A stretch of DNA of 64,000 nucleotides from the NCBI RefSeq assembly GCF_040147005.1, contig NZ_JAMSHO010000001.1, positions 1,364,001 to 1,428,000 on the forward strand. Direction: 5' to 3'. Each line of letters opens with the position of its first letter. Position 1 is the stretch's first letter. The notes under the pieces were generated by a model. It did not search any database, was not told the DNA's origin, and saw only the letters and a list, made by a program, of their open reading frames with translations. Below are positions 52,954 to 63,448 of the stretch, piece after piece. The DNA is from Halomonas sp. H10-9-1 (GTDB taxonomy: Bacteria; Pseudomonadota; Gammaproteobacteria; Pseudomonadales; Halomonadaceae). The position numbers and the translations under genes are program-made.

Positions 52954-55900
52954 ATGGCCATGACTCGCCCGGTGATTCGCTGGACCCTGACCCTGGTGGC
53001 CTTGCTGCTGGCGGGGGTGGCGCTACTGGTGCTGCTGGCGCGCCTGGCGCTGGGGCTGGCCGATGGCCTGGTGCCGCGGCTGGAGGCGCTGCTCTCGGCG
53101 CGTTTCGCGGCGGAGGTGCGGATCGCCTCCCTGGAAGGCGGCCTGGCGTACCTCGACCCGCACCTCAGCCTGGATGATCTGAGCCTGAGCACCCGGGAGG
53201 GTGACAGGCCGCTGCTGGAGGTCCGGTCGGGCCACCTGCGCCTGGACAGCTGGCAGAGCCTGCGCGAAGGGCTGCCGGTGGTGGAGGATGCTCGCCTCGA
53301 GGGCGTGACGTTGCACCTCTACCAGACTCCCGACGGGGGCTGGCACTGGCCCGATCCCGCCGAGCTACCGCCCGAACTGCAGCCCGAGGGCGAGCTCGAC
53401 CTGGAACGTATCGACTTCTGGGTCGGGGTCCTGCTGCGTCAGCGCGCCTGGGCCGAGCGGGTGAACGTGGTGCTGCATGGCCGTGAACGGCGTGTCGCCT
53501 TCGAGGCGCCGCGACTGCTGATGACCGGCGATGACCGACGCGCCCATCTCGAGGGGGAACTGCGCCTGGTCGGCGACCGTGACATCGCCATGCAGGTGGC
53601 CCTGGAGGTGCTGCCGGGGCCCCGGGGGCTCGGCGACTTCAACGCCGCCCTGCAGGTCGAGTTGCGCCTCGACAGCCTGGTGGAGCTGGCCGCGGTGCTG
53701 GGCAACAGCCAGCCGCTGCGCCTCGACGAGGCGCGTGGTGAGGCGAGCCTGTGGGGGCGCTGGCAAGGCGGCAGCCTGGCCGACGCCCGCCTGGCCCTGG
53801 ACATCGAACGGCTGGCGGTCAGCCACCGGGACGCGGCGGGAGAGCGCCATGACCTGGAACTCGACAGCGTGACCGGGCGCGGCCAGTGGTTGAAGGGAGA
53901 GAGTGGCTGGCAGGCGTGGTTCCAGGGCGACGCCGAGAGTCCCGATGCCAGCGAGCCAGATGTCCCCGCACCGCGCTGGGGCCCGGCCTTGCCCTATCGC
54001 TGGCACCTGAGCGGTGATGCCGACGGCTGGTGGCTCAACACCAGTGCCTTCGACCTGGGTTCGCTGGCCGCCTGGCGTGACCGGGTGCCGCTGCCCGAGG
54101 CCCTGGCCCGGGTGGTGGAGAGCCTCGACCCGCGTGGGCGCGTGATGGGCTTCGGCCTGGGTTTCCAGGAGGGAGAGTGGCAGGCGCGAGCCGCCCTGCA
54201 CGGAGTGGAGGTCTCGCCCTGGCAGCAGGCGCCGGGCGGCGGGCCCCTCGACATGTGGGTGGAGGCCCGGGGGGGGAACGGGTTGGTGCGCTTCGTCGGC
54301 GGCGACGCGGCCACGCTGCACTTTCCCGAGATCTTCGCCGGCCCCATGGCCCTCGAGCACGCCTCGGGCGAGGTGCGCTGGGTCTACGATGGCCCGCGCA
54401 GCATGGTCAGCGGCCGCGACCTGCGGGTGGGCTGGAACGGCGCCGAGGTGAGTGGTGGCTTCGGCCTCTCGATTGGCCTCGGCGCCCGGGGCGGCTTCGG
54501 CCTGACCCTGGCCCTCGAGGATGTCGATGCCGTGGAGACGCCGCTCGTCGAGTGGTTGCCGGTGGGTATCCTCGGCGATGAGCTGCGTGACTGGCTCGCC
54601 GACGGCGTGGCGGGACGGGTGCCCGAGGGGGCGTTGCGCCTGCATGTGCCGCTTTCCGGAGGCAGTGACGAGCATATCGCGGCGAACTTCGGCCTCGACC
54701 TCGCCATTCGCGACGGTCGCCTGCCCATCGCCCCGGGCTGGCCGATGCTGGAGGGCATCGAGGGGCGGATGCGGCTCGACAATGCCATCCTGGAGGCCGA
54801 GGTGAGCCACGCCGAGAGCCTCGGGGTGGAGGCGCACGGTGGCCGGATACGCCTGGCCGACGAGCACCTCGAGGTGGAGGGCACCCTCGCGGCCGACGCC
54901 GAGGCCCTGCGCGACTTCCTGCGGGCGATGCCGGTGGACGGCATGCAGGCGCTCGACGACTGGCGGGCCGAGGGGCGCGCCGAGGGCACGCTTTCCCTGG
55001 CGCTGCCCCTGGGTGACCCGGAGGCCATGGCGCTCACGGTCGCCACCCAGGCCGCCTTCCCGCGCCTCGAGTACGTCCCCCTGGGGCTCGCCTTCCGTGA
55101 CCTCGAGGGGCCCCTGACCTGGCGCCAGCAGGGCGGGGCGGGCGGCCTCGAGGGGCGCCTCGAGGGGCGAGCGCTGGGTGGGCCGGTGCGTGCCGCGATC
55201 GACACCACCGCCGGCGGCCTCGACCTTTCCGGACGCGCCGAGATCACCCCCCTGCTGGCGCTGGTCGATGCCTCGGCGCTGGCGGGGTCGCTCGCGGGGG
55301 CCGTCGACTGGCAGGGTCGCCTGGCGATCGCCGATACGAGCGTCAGCCTGAGCCTTGCCAGCGACCTCACCGGCCTCGCCATCGACCTGCCGTCGCCCCT
55401 GGGCAAGGCGGCCGGCGAGGTTCGCCCCCTGCGACTCGACATGGACCTCACCCGGGGCCGGCTGGAGGGGCGGCTGGGCGAGGCGCTGGCGCTGCGCTGG
55501 CGGCGGCTCGATGGCACCTCGGGCCAGGGCCAGGTGTGGCTGGGTCGCCCGCCCGCGAGCAACTGGCCCACGGGGGCGGGGTGGTGGGTCGATGCCTACC
55601 TGCCGAGGCTGTCGCCCGCCGCATGGGGCGAGGCGCTCTCCGGCCTGCTGGGGGACGATTCGGGAGCGGCAGGCGGCGCCCTGGGCCTGCGCGAGATGCG
55701 CCTGGCGAGTGACTGCCTGCATCACGACGACCGCTGTCTCGGCTCGTTCTATGCCACGGCACGCCCCCAGACCGGAGGCGGCTGGCGCCTGGCGCTGGAT
55801 GGCAGCCTGCTGGAGGGGCAGCTCGACTACCGGCCCCAACTCGCCGAGCCCCTGGATATCGGCCTGGCGCGGCTCTCCCTGGATGCGCTGATGCCGGGGA

Positions 55901-56787
55901 GTCGCGAGGCCGGTTCGTTGTTCGACGAAATCGCCATCCCGCCCGAGCCACAGCCGCTGCCCGGCTGGGTGGCCGACCTCCCCGATGGTCGCCTGCGCGT
56001 CGCCGACATCGAGCGTGCCGGCCAGCGTCTCGGCCCCCTGACCGCCCGCTGGCAGGCCACGCCCGAACGACTCCGCATCGCTCCCCTGGGGCTGACCCTG
56101 GGCGAGATCAGTGCCCGTGGTGAGCTGGTCTGGGAGGCCGCCGGCACCGGGGCCAGCCTGACCCGTGCGCGCCTCGACCTGGATGGGCGGGACCTGGGCA
56201 CGGCGCTGGAGCGCCTGGGGCAGGAGGCGGTGATCCGCAGCCAGGAGACCCGGGTCAAGAGCCAGCTGGCCTGGCCGGGGGCGCCCTGGCAGTTTGCCCT
56301 GGAACGCTCCCGGGGCAGCGTCGAGGCACAGCTGCGTGACGGGCGCTTCGTCAACCTGGAGTCCACCCCGGCGCGCCTGGTGGGGCTGCTTAATATCGAC
56401 AACCTGGTGCGTCGCCTGCGCCTGGACTTCTCCGACGTGACCGGGCAGGGGACCGCCTTCGATCGTGTCAGTGGCGCGGCAACCCTGTATGGTGGCAGTC
56501 TCGAGACGCGGGGGCCGGTCGAGGTCGTGGGGCCCGCCACCCGCTTCTCCCTGGATGGCAGCGTCGCGCTGGCGCGGCGGGAACTCGACATGCGGCTGGC
56601 GGTCACGCTACCCGTCAGCCGCAATCTGCCGCTGGCCGCGGTGATCGCCGGCGCCCCCATGGTAGGCGGCGCCCTGTTCATCGCCGACCGCCTGTTCGGT
56701 GATGTCATCGACAGCGTGACCCGAATTCATTATCGCGTGCTCGGTCCCTGGACCGCGCCGCAGATCTCAGTGGAAAGCGCCGAATGA
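52954..56787 (+). CDS. yhdP: YhdP-like AsmA-family phospholipid transport protein
   Basis: A 1,277-residue protein anchored by one N-terminal helix ([20 protein letters not shown], about 9-28). A very long periplasmic beta-groove region and the AsmA2/DUF3971 C-terminus ([17 protein letters not shown], about 1,145-1,165) follow. Together with TamB and YdbH, E. coli YhdP carries phospholipids to the outer membrane. The rng-yhdP-tldD order supports the name. The stop overlaps tldD (ATGA). Confidence 0.93.
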   Translation: MAMTRPVIRWTLTLVALLLAGVALLVLLARLALGLADGLVPRLEALLSARFAAEVRIASLEGGLAYLDPHLSLDDLSLSTREGDRPLLEVRSGHLRLDSWQSLREGLPVVEDARLEGVTLHLYQTPDGGWHWPDPAELPPELQPEGELDLERIDFWVGVLLRQRAWAERVNVVLHGRERRVAFEAPRLLMTGDDRRAHLEGELRLVGDRDIAMQVALEVLPGPRGLGDFNAALQVELRLDSLVELAAVLGNSQPLRLDEARGEASLWGRWQGGSLADARLALDIERLAVSHRDAAGERHDLELDSVTGRGQWLKGESGWQAWFQGDAESPDASEPDVPAPRWGPALPYRWHLSGDADGWWLNTSAFDLGSLAAWRDRVPLPEALARVVESLDPRGRVMGFGLGFQEGEWQARAALHGVEVSPWQQAPGGGPLDMWVEARGGNGLVRFVGGDAATLHFPEIFAGPMALEHASGEVRWVYDGPRSMVSGRDLRVGWNGAEVSGGFGLSIGLGARGGFGLTLALEDVDAVETPLVEWLPVGILGDELRDWLADGVAGRVPEGALRLHVPLSGGSDEHIAANFGLDLAIRDGRLPIAPGWPMLEGIEGRMRLDNAILEAEVSHAESLGVEAHGGRIRLADEHLEVEGTLAADAEALRDFLRAMPVDGMQALDDWRAEGRAEGTLSLALPLGDPEAMALTVATQAAFPRLEYVPLGLAFRDLEGPLTWRQQGGAGGLEGRLEGRALGGPVRAAIDTTAGGLDLSGRAEITPLLALVDASALAGSLAGAVDWQGRLAIADTSVSLSLASDLTGLAIDLPSPLGKAAGEVRPLRLDMDLTRGRLEGRLGEALALRWRRLDGTSGQGQVWLGRPPASNWPTGAGWWVDAYLPRLSPAAWGEALSGLLGDDSGAAGGALGLREMRLASDCLHHDDRCLGSFYATARPQTGGGWRLALDGSLLEGQLDYRPQLAEPLDIGLARLSLDALMPGSREAGSLFDEIAIPPEPQPLPGWVADLPDGRLRVADIERAGQRLGPLTARWQATPERLRIAPLGLTLGEISARGELVWEAAGTGASLTRARLDLDGRDLGTALERLGQEAVIRSQETRVKSQLAWPGAPWQFALERSRGSVEAQLRDGRFVNLESTPARLVGLLNIDNLVRRLRLDFSDVTGQGTAFDRVSGAATLYGGSLETRGPVEVVGPATRFSLDGSVALARRELDMRLAVTLPVSRNLPLAAVIAGAPMVGGALFIADRLFGDVIDSVTRIHYRVLGPWTAPQISVESAE

Positions 56788-58238
56788 CCCAAGCGAGACA
56801 CACACTGCTAGACGAAGCCGCCGGTATCCTGCTGGCTCCCGGCGGCCTCTCCCTGGATGACCTGGATGCCGGCCTCGGCCACGCCATGGGCCCGGGCATC
56901 GATTATGCCGACCTCTACTTCCAGCGCAGCTGGCATGAGGGGTGGGTGCTGGAGGACGGCAAGGTCAAGGAGGCCAGCTACAATATCGACGGCGGGGTGG
57001 GCGTGCGCTCCCTGGCCGGCGAGAAGACCGGCTTCGCCTACTCCAACCAGATCACCGCCGATGCCCTGGGCGAGACCGGGCGCACCGCCGCGGGCATCGT
57101 GCGCGGCGGCAGCCGCCTGGCCCTGGGCGTGGCGGTCGCTGCCGCTCCCCAGGCACGCTATGCCGGGGTCGACCCGCTCTCCGGCCTCAGCGCCGAGGAG
57201 AAGGTCGCCATGCTCAAGGAGGCGGATCGCGTGGCCCGGGCCGCCGACCCCTCGGTCAGCCAGGTCAGTGCCTCGCTTTCCGGGGTCCATGAAGTGGTGC
57301 TGGTGCGCGCCAGTGACGGCACCCTGGTGGCCGATATCCGTCCCCTGGTGCGTTTCAACGTCAGCGTGATCGTGGTGCGGGGCGGCCGTCGCGAGCGTGG
57401 CAGCGCCGGTGGCGGTGGGCGCTATTCCATGTCGCGGCTGCGCGACGAGGGCGTGGCCGAGCGCTACGCGAAGGAGGCGGTACGCCAGGCGCTGGTCAAC
57501 CTGGAAGCCGTCGATGCACCGGCCGGCCAGCTGCCGGTGGTGCTGGCGCCGGGCTGGCCGGGGATCCTGCTCCACGAAGCGGTGGGCCACGGCCTGGAAG
57601 GTGACTTCAATCGCAGGGGCAGCTCCGCCTTCGCGGGTCGCCTGGGGCAGCGCGTCGCCGCCCCGGGGGTGACGGTGGTGGACGATGCCACCCTGGCCGA
57701 CCGCCGCGGCTCCATGAGCGTCGATGATGAGGGCACCCCGGGACAGCGCACGCCGCTGATCGAGGATGGCATCCTCACCGGCTACATGCAGGACAAGCTC
57801 AACGCCCGGCTGATGGGCATGGCGCCCACCGGCAACGCCCGGCGCGAGTCCTTCGCTCACCTGCCCATGCCGCGCATGACCAACACCGTCATGCTGGCCG
57901 GGCAGGACGACCCCGCCGATATCCTCAAGAGCGTCAAGCGTGGCCTCTATGCGGTGAGCTTCGGCGGCGGCCAGGTGGACATCACCTCGGGCAAGTTCGT
58001 GTTCTCGGCAAGCGAGGCCTACCTGATCGAGGATGGGCGGATCGGTGCCCCGGTGAAGGGGGCGACGCTGATCGGCAACGGCCCCGAGGTGATGGGGCAG
58101 GTGTCGATGATCGGCCATGACATGGAGCTGGACAGCGGCATCGGGGTCTGTGGCAAGGAGGGGCAGGGCGTGCCCGTGGGCGTCGGCCAGCCCACCCTCA
58201 AGATCGACGAGCTGACCGTGGGTGGTACTGCTTCCTGA
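56784..58238 (+). CDS. tldD: Metalloprotease TldD
   Basis: A 484-residue catalytic subunit of the TldD/TldE protease, which degrades unfolded peptides and in E. coli matures microcin B17 and removes the CcdA antitoxin. The zinc motif is [11 protein letters not shown] (HExxxH), and [18 protein letters not shown] is also family-typical. Its partner PmbA is encoded at 60433, separated by an IS110 element and yjgA. Full length. Confidence 0.96.
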   Translation: MTQARHTLLDEAAGILLAPGGLSLDDLDAGLGHAMGPGIDYADLYFQRSWHEGWVLEDGKVKEASYNIDGGVGVRSLAGEKTGFAYSNQITADALGETGRTAAGIVRGGSRLALGVAVAAAPQARYAGVDPLSGLSAEEKVAMLKEADRVARAADPSVSQVSASLSGVHEVVLVRASDGTLVADIRPLVRFNVSVIVVRGGRRERGSAGGGGRYSMSRLRDEGVAERYAKEAVRQALVNLEAVDAPAGQLPVVLAPGWPGILLHEAVGHGLEGDFNRRGSSAFAGRLGQRVAAPGVTVVDDATLADRRGSMSVDDEGTPGQRTPLIEDGILTGYMQDKLNARLMGMAPTGNARRESFAHLPMPRMTNTVMLAGQDDPADILKSVKRGLYAVSFGGGQVDITSGKFVFSASEAYLIEDGRIGAPVKGATLIGNGPEVMGQVSMIGHDMELDSGIGVCGKEGQGVPVGVGQPTLKIDELTVGGTAS

Positions 58239-58245
58239 TCGAGCG

Positions 58246-58323
58246 AGGGGCGCCGGGGGCAAGCTGAAGAGGAGGTCCGATTCCAGGGAAGGAATCGGTA
58301 GCAATGGGATGGAGTCCTCCCCA
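58246..58323 (+). repeat. Dispersed post-stop hairpin element, copy 2
   Basis: It begins 8 bases after the tldD stop: AGGGGCGCCGGGGGCAAGC, then TGAAGAGGAGGTCC, a perfect inner hairpin CCGATTCC / GGAATCGG (58277-58298), then ATGGAGTCCTCCCC (58309-58322). GAAGAGGAGGTCC is identical to copy 1, and ATGGAGTCCTCCCC is identical to copy 3 read on the minus strand. The expected closing arm is missing where the IS110 region starts. Confidence 0.65.
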
Positions 58324-59660
58324 CCCTATATCGGCGTCGTTGCGCCACACTGGTGGGCGAGAACACCAACCAGCCTGAGGGTGAGGAGAACTCGTCATGA
58401 ACATTACCCGTGTCGGCGTCGATATCGCAAAGTCTGTTTTTCATGTCCACGGCGTCGATCGCCATGATCAGGTGCAGTGGCAAGGTAAGTACACCCGCGA
58501 AAAATGGCTGAATGCGGTCAGCAAGCGGGTGCCGGCGGGAGCCGAGATCGGCATGGAAGCCTGTGCCTCGTCTCACTTCTGGGCGCGGGCCCTGCAGGCG
58601 CGGGGCTATCGCGTCAAGTTGATCGCCGCACAGTTCGTGACGCCCTACGTGAAGAGCAACAAGAATGACCGGGTCGACGCCGAAGCGATCTGTGAAGCCA
58701 TGGGGCGGCCCAGTATGCGCTTCGTGGCCGTCAAGAGCGTCGCTCAGCAGGATACCCAGGCGGCACACCGCATTCGTGAAGAGCTGGTACGGCAGCGCAC
58801 GGCCAAGGCCAACCAGATACGCGGGCTGGTGGGGGAGTATGGCCTGGTCGCTCCGGTGGGTATCGGTCAGTTGCGTGCCGCCCTGCCTCGCTGGCTGGAA
58901 GCGGCAGACAACGGGCTGACGGATGCCTTTCGTGTCCTGCTTGCCGGCCTTGCCGAGGATCTGCGCCACCTGGATGAGCGCATCGCGACGGTCACGGCAA
59001 GCCTCGAGCGACAGGCCAAGACCGACCCCGTGGCCAAGCGGCTGATGACGCTGCAGGGTATCGGTCCACTGACCGCCACCGCGCTGGCCGGCGCCCTCGG
59101 CGATGGCAAGAGCTTTCGGCGCGGGCGAGATTTTGCCGCCTCGCTCGGCTTGACGCCGCGACAGCACAGCACCGGGGGGCGAGACCGCCTGCTGGGCATC
59201 AGCAAACGCGGCGACAGTTACCTGCGCAAGCTACTGGTGCATGGCGCGCGCTCGGTGCTCCGGCATGTGGGCACCAAGGACGACGGCCTGAGCCAGTGGG
59301 TCAGGCACCTGGCCGAGCACAAGCATGCCAATGTGGCGGTCGTCGCACTGGCCAACAAGACGGCACGGATCGCCTGGGCGGTAACCCGCCATGAGACGGC
59401 CTATGATGCGTCGCTGGCGTCGCGGCTGTCGGCATGAAAAACGATTGGATTTAGCACGTTAGTGTAATATTGAGCATCGTCCACCACGATTGCTGAGCAT
59501 GCTGCAGGATGGCGAACAGGTCGAACCGACGTCAGACAACCCCTTCTGGACGCTGAGCCTTTTGAGCTCGAGGTAGCGATTGGGAGCTGACGTGCGGATA
59601 GCCCATCAAGGTCCGATGCTCATCAGAGCATCATTAACGAGACCGGATATACGTGTGCAG
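58324..59660 (+). mobile_element. IS110-family element, ends approximate
   Basis: It contains one IS110-type transposase gene with about 70 upstream and 200 downstream non-coding bases. IS110 elements lack long terminal repeats and make no target duplication, so the borders here are estimates taken from the flanking hairpin repeats. The AT-rich stretch after the gene (59438-59640) is where IS1111-type members encode their guide (bridge/seek) RNA. Confidence 0.55.
58397..59437 (+). CDS. IS110-family transposase
   Basis: A 346-residue DEDD recombinase. The N-terminal RuvC-like domain has Asp in RVGVDIAKSVFHVHG, Glu in IGMEACASSHFW and Asp pair in KNDRVDAEAICEAM. The C-terminal Tnp domain has LMTLQGIGPLTATALAGALG and the catalytic-Ser region RQHSTGGRDRLLGISKRGD. 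It is intact. Such enzymes insert DNA at sites chosen by an element-encoded RNA. Confidence 0.93.
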   Translation: MNITRVGVDIAKSVFHVHGVDRHDQVQWQGKYTREKWLNAVSKRVPAGAEIGMEACASSHFWARALQARGYRVKLIAAQFVTPYVKSNKNDRVDAEAICEAMGRPSMRFVAVKSVAQQDTQAAHRIREELVRQRTAKANQIRGLVGEYGLVAPVGIGQLRAALPRWLEAADNGLTDAFRVLLAGLAEDLRHLDERIATVTASLERQAKTDPVAKRLMTLQGIGPLTATALAGALGDGKSFRRGRDFAASLGLTPRQHSTGGRDRLLGISKRGDSYLRKLLVHGARSVLRHVGTKDDGLSQWVRHLAEHKHANVAVVALANKTARIAWAVTRHETAYDASLASRLSA

Positions 59661-59687
59661 TCGTACCTACCGACCATCGTGCCTCGT
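59438..59687. other. Non-coding 3' part of IS110 element, candidate guide RNA region
   Basis: No convincing gene is present between the transposase stop and the hairpin at 59688. The stretch is less GC-rich than its neighbours (for example GGATTTAGCACGTTAGTG) and contains short palindromes such as GATGCTCATCAGAGCATC (59614-59631). In IS1111-type elements the guide RNA lies here. No promoter or fold was confirmed. Confidence 0.35.
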
Positions 59688-59770
59688 GCTTGCAAACGGG
59701 GAGGACTCCATATACGTACAGGGAGGTATTCACAGCGCCTCCTTGCAAGCTTGCCGCCGGATCAGCCCCG
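59688..59770 (-). repeat. Dispersed post-stop hairpin element, copy 3
   Basis: On the minus strand it begins about 14 bases after the yjgA stop. A long hairpin is formed by GCTTGCAA / TTGCAAGC (59688-59695, 59743-59750) and GGAGG / CCTCC (59700-59704, 59738-59742). It contains GGGGAGGACTCCAT (59698-59711), the reverse complement of the end of copy 2. It may act as the yjgA terminator or 3' stabiliser. Confidence 0.65.
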
Positions 59771-59783
59771 AGCAGTGCGAGAC

Positions 59784-60320
59784 CTACAGCCCCGCGATAT
59801 CGCGGATCAGCTTGAACAACTTGCGGGCGCTGGCCGGGGGCTTGCCCTTCTCGCGCTCGCGCTGGGCGTTGCGGATCAGCTGGCGCAGCGCCTGGCGGTC
59901 GGCGTCGGGGTAGTCGGCCACGAAGGCATCCAGCGCGACGTCGCCCTCGTCGACGAGGCGGTCACGCCATCTCTCGAGGCGATGGAAGGCGTGGTCGCGG
60001 CGCAGCGTTTCCTGCTCGATCTCGTCGTGGACGGCGCGGATCGCCTCGAGGTCCTCGCGGCGCATCAGCTTGCCGACGTACTGCATATGCCGTCGCCGCC
60101 CCTCGTGGGAGCGGATGCGCGCGGTCTCCTCCACGGCGGCGAGCATGTCGTCGGAGAGCGGAAAGCGCGCCCGTTCGCCGGGGGTCATGGCGATGATCTG
60201 TTCGCCCAGCGCCTGCAGCGCCTGCATCTCGCGCTTGAGCTGGGACTTGCTGGGACGTTCGTCGTTGTCCGGCTGCTGAAGGACCTGGTCGAGCAGCTCG
60301 CGGGGAGATTCCTGGGACAT
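59784..60320 (-). CDS. yjgA: Ribosome biogenesis factor YjgA (DUF615)
   Basis: A 178-residue DUF615 protein that associates with late 50S ribosomal precursors (known as DarP in E. coli). It starts with an acidic/polar leader, then PSKSQLKREMQALQALGEQI. It also has RRRHMQYVGKLMRREDLEAI and the C-terminal ARKLFKLIRDI. It is divergent from pmbA, as in Pseudomonas. Length matches the family (about 170-183). Confidence 0.93.
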   Translation of the reverse strand: MSQESPRELLDQVLQQPDNDERPSKSQLKREMQALQALGEQIIAMTPGERARFPLSDDMLAAVEETARIRSHEGRRRHMQYVGKLMRREDLEAIRAVHDEIEQETLRRDHAFHRLERWRDRLVDEGDVALDAFVADYPDADRQALRQLIRNAQREREKGKPPASARKLFKLIRDIAGL

Positions 60321-60432
60321 GCCGCTTCCATCGGTTGGGGGCTGGGTGTCCCGACAGTATACCAGTCCGCTTCACCGGGCTGAGAATGAACATCACAGGC
60401 GTGGCCCACGGGCCCGCCGCAGGAGGATAGAG

Positions 60433-61773
60433 ATGACTCAGGCTTTCGATGCCGCCGCCCAGCAGATCCAGCTGGAGAGCCGTTCCCGACAGGCGGTGGA
60501 GCTGGCCCGCACGTTGGGCGCCGACGCCTGCGAGGTGGGTGCCAGCGTCGACCAGGGCGTCGACATCAGCGTGCGCGAGGGCGAGGTAGAGACCGTCGAG
60601 CTCTCCCGCGACCAGGGCATTGCGGTGACGGTCTATCTCGGGCAGCGCAAGGGCAGCGCCTCCTCCACCGATGCCAGTGAGGCCTCGTTACGTGCCGTGG
60701 TCGAGAAGGCCATCGCCATCGCCCGCCATACCGGCGAGGATTCCGCCGCCGGTCTTGCCGATGCCGAGTTGATGGCCACCCGCCTGCCCGACCTCGACGT
60801 GCACCACCCTTGGGCGCTGACCACCGAGGAGGCCATCGACCTGGCGCTGGCTTGCGAGGCCGCTGGCCGCGGCAAGGCCGGGATCAAGAGCTCCGACGGG
60901 GCCTCGCTCTCCAGCGGCGAGGGGGTGCGGGTCTACGCCAACAGCCACGGTTTCCTGGGCAGCCAGCGCGGCAGCCGCCACTCCCTCTCCTGCATGCTCA
61001 TCGCCGAGGATGCCGCCGGCATGCAGCGTGACTACGACTACACCAGTGCCCGCAACCCCCGTGACCTGCTGGCCCCCGAGCGCGTCGGTGAACGTGCCGC
61101 CGAGCACACCCTGCGGCGCCTCGGTGCGCGGCGTCCGGCCACCGGGCGCCTGCCGGTGCTCTTCGATCCGGACCTGGCCGCGGGGCTGATCGGTTCGCTG
61201 ATGGGCGCCATCGCCGGCGGGGCGCTGTTCCGCCAGGCCTCCTTCCTCTGTGACCGCCTCGGTGACGGGCTCTTCCCCGAGTGGTTCAGCCTGCAGGAGA
61301 GGCCCATGGAGATCGGTGCCATGGCCAGCTCGCCCTTCGACAACGACGGCGTGCAGACGCGCGACAATGTGTTCATCGAGAACGGGCGCCTGGCCAGCTA
61401 TATGCTCTCCGCCTACAGTGCGCGCCGCCTCGGCATGCAGAGCACCGCCAACGCCGGGGGCGCCCGCAACCTGCGCATCGCAGCACCACTGGCATCGCGG
61501 GACGAGCTGCTCGCCCGCATGGGGCGCGGGGTGGTGGTCAGCGAGCTGATGGGGCAGGGGGTGAACGCCGTCACCGGCGATTACTCACGTGGCGCGGCCG
61601 GCTTCTGGGTGGAGAATGGCGAGATCCAGCACCCGGTGGAGGAGTTCACCATCGCCGGCAACCTGGAGGCGATGTTCCGGGGACTCTCCGGCGTGGGCAG
61701 CGATATCGACACCCGCGGCAGCATCCATAGCGGGAGCTGGCTGATCGACGAGATGACCGTGGCCGGGAGCTAG
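60433..61773 (+). CDS. pmbA: Metalloprotease partner PmbA (TldE)
   Basis: A 446-residue partner of TldD. Family blocks are EVGASVDQGVDISVREGEVE, RLPVLFDPDLAAGLIGSLMG and GVVVSELMGQGVNAVTGDYS. It lacks the HExxxH zinc motif, as PmbA does, so catalysis depends on TldD. The ATG at 60433 follows AGGAGG (60421). The 3' end overlaps the converging npr gene by 4 bases. Confidence 0.95.
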   Translation: MTQAFDAAAQQIQLESRSRQAVELARTLGADACEVGASVDQGVDISVREGEVETVELSRDQGIAVTVYLGQRKGSASSTDASEASLRAVVEKAIAIARHTGEDSAAGLADAELMATRLPDLDVHHPWALTTEEAIDLALACEAAGRGKAGIKSSDGASLSSGEGVRVYANSHGFLGSQRGSRHSLSCMLIAEDAAGMQRDYDYTSARNPRDLLAPERVGERAAEHTLRRLGARRPATGRLPVLFDPDLAAGLIGSLMGAIAGGALFRQASFLCDRLGDGLFPEWFSLQERPMEIGAMASSPFDNDGVQTRDNVFIENGRLASYMLSAYSARRLGMQSTANAGGARNLRIAAPLASRDELLARMGRGVVVSELMGQGVNAVTGDYSRGAAGFWVENGEIQHPVEEFTIAGNLEAMFRGLSGVGSDIDTRGSIHSGSWLIDEMTVAGS

Positions 61774-62045
61774 TCAGCCTCGTCGAAGCGGGCCTCGAAC
61801 AGCGCCTCAACGGCGTCGAGGGCCGCTTCCGCGTCCTCCCCCTCGGCACTGACGGTGAGCTCGGTGCCGCAGGGGGCGGCAAGCATCAGCAGCGACATGA
61901 TGTTGTCGGCCTCTCCCAGCATGGAGCCATTGGCTACGCGGATGCGGGCCGCGAAGCGCTGGCAGCACTGCACCAGCCGGGTGGCGGCGCGGGCGTGGAG
62001 TCCGCGCTTGTTGGTCAGGGTCAGCTTGCGTTGCGGCACGCTCAA
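61770..62045 (-). CDS. npr: Nitrogen-PTS phosphocarrier NPr
   Basis: A 91-residue HPr-fold protein. The phosphorylated His17 is in KRGLHARAATRLV, and the helix around LGEADNIMSLLMLAAPCGTE holds the position of the regulatory serine. It passes phosphate from EI-Ntr to EIIA-Ntr (ptsN, 62974), linking PTS signals to nitrogen and potassium control. Its start overlaps the rapZ stop by 4 bases. Confidence 0.93.
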   Translation of the reverse strand: MSVPQRKLTLTNKRGLHARAATRLVQCCQRFAARIRVANGSMLGEADNIMSLLMLAAPCGTELTVSAEGEDAEAALDAVEALFEARFDEAD

Positions 62046-62947
62046 CGTCCTTGATGCGATGTGACGTCGGGGTCTGGCAGGGTGTCCTGGGTGCCCAGCT
62101 CGCGGTGGCGCAGGCGGACATGGGACTGGCCCTGCGCCAGGTGCATCGCCAGTCGCTCGGCGATATAGACCGAGCGATGCTGCCCGCCGGTGCAGCCGAT
62201 GGCTACGGTCAGGTAGCTGCGATGGCTGGCCTCGTAGCTGGGTAGCCAGCGTGTCAGCCAGGCGTGGATATCCTCGAGCATCGCCTGGACCAGCGGGTAC
62301 CCCTCGAGGAAGGCGATGATCTCGGGGTCCTGGCCAGTGAAGGGTCTCAGCCGCGGGTCCCAGTAGGGATTGGGCAGGCAGCGGGCGTCGAACACCAGGT
62401 CGGCGTCGAGGGGTACGCCGCGCTTGAAACCGAAGGATTCCACGGTCAGGGTCAGCTGCTCCGGGCGATGCCGGGCCACCTGGTCAGCGATGCGGCCGCG
62501 CAGTTCGTGCACCGACAGTCGTGAGGTATCGATCACCAGATCGGCCAGGTCACGGATCGCGGCCAGCGCCTGCTCCTCGGAGTCGATCGCCTCGCCCAGT
62601 GTCATCTCGTTGCCCCGGGTCAGCGGATGGCGGCGCCGGGTGGCGGAGTAGCGCTCGATCAGGATGCGCGCATCGGTGGTCAGGTAGATCACCTGGCAAT
62701 CGATGCCGCGTCCGCGTACCTCCTCGAGCAGGCTGGGAAAGCGTTTCAGGGCCTCGGGCAGGTTGCGTGCGTCGATGCTGACGGCGATGGAAGAGCGTGC
62801 AGATTCGGGGTTGCCCAGCTCATCGATCAACGATCCCAGCAGCATGGCCGGCAGGTTGTCGATGGCGTAGTAGCCGAGATCCTCCAAGGCCTGTAGCGCG
62901 ATCGACTTGCCGGAGCCGGAACGGCCGCTGATGATCACGAGCTGCAT
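62042..62947 (-). CDS. rapZ: RNase adapter protein RapZ
   Basis: A 301-residue P-loop protein. Walker A is IISGRSGSGKSIALQALED (about 5-23), and Walker B-like is YYAIDNLPAMLL. The C-terminal domain has SFGFKRGVPLDADLVFDARC and the IGCTGGQHRSVYIAERLA motif. In E. coli RapZ presents the sRNA GlmZ to RNase E, controlling glucosamine-6-phosphate synthase. It is usually encoded with ptsN and npr, as here. Confidence 0.96.
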   Translation of the reverse strand: MQLVIISGRSGSGKSIALQALEDLGYYAIDNLPAMLLGSLIDELGNPESARSSIAVSIDARNLPEALKRFPSLLEEVRGRGIDCQVIYLTTDARILIERYSATRRRHPLTRGNEMTLGEAIDSEEQALAAIRDLADLVIDTSRLSVHELRGRIADQVARHRPEQLTLTVESFGFKRGVPLDADLVFDARCLPNPYWDPRLRPFTGQDPEIIAFLEGYPLVQAMLEDIHAWLTRWLPSYEASHRSYLTVAIGCTGGQHRSVYIAERLAMHLAQGQSHVRLRHRELGTQDTLPDPDVTSHQGR

Positions 62948-62973
62948 GGGGGTCTCCTGGTCGGGGGGTGGCC

Positions 62974-63441
62974 TCAGCCCTGTCGTCGGATCGCCTCGAT
63001 CAGGCGCTCGTGGAGGTCGCGCTGGCTGTGGCTGCCGCGCAGCCGCGAACGGGTCTCGGCATCGTTCATGATGCCGGCGACCTCGGCCAGCAGCGCCAGG
63101 TGGGCGGCGTCGGCCTCCTCGGGGACCAGCAGCACGAACACCAGGTCCACCGGTTCGCCGTCGATGGCGTCGAAGTCCACCGGCTCGGCGAGCCTGAGGA
63201 AGGCGGCGACGGGTTCCTTGCAGTGGGGGCTGCGGGCATGGGGGATCGCCACGCCGTTGCCGATCCCCGTGCTGCCCAGGCGTTCACGGGCGATCAGGCG
63301 CGCGAAGACCTCCTGGCTGTCGAGGCTCGGCGTGTTCTGGGCAATGAAGGTGCTAAAGAACTCCAGTACCCTTTTCTTGCTTCCCCCGGGCACATCGAAG
63401 AGGGTGCGCTCGGGGGGCAGGATGGTTTCGAGAGATGACAT
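62974..63441 (-). CDS. ptsN: Nitrogen-PTS EIIA-Ntr protein PtsN
   Basis: A 155-residue EIIA of the fructose/mannitol type. The phosphorylated His68 is in GNGVAIPHARS (E. coli H73), and DAIDGEPVDLVFVLLVPEEA is conserved. It is the end acceptor of the nitrogen PTS and regulates potassium transport and other targets. The ATG at 63441 gives the family start; the longer frame upstream shadows hpf. Confidence 0.96.
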   Translation of the reverse strand: MSSLETILPPERTLFDVPGGSKKRVLEFFSTFIAQNTPSLDSQEVFARLIARERLGSTGIGNGVAIPHARSPHCKEPVAAFLRLAEPVDFDAIDGEPVDLVFVLLVPEEADAAHLALLAEVAGIMNDAETRSRLRGSHSQRDLHERLIEAIRRQG

Positions 63442-63448
63442 CGTGGAC

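Noticed and set aside
53365-55839. An 824-residue minus-strand frame inside yhdP
   Set aside because: Antisense shadow of the yhdP coding sequence with no recognisable motif.
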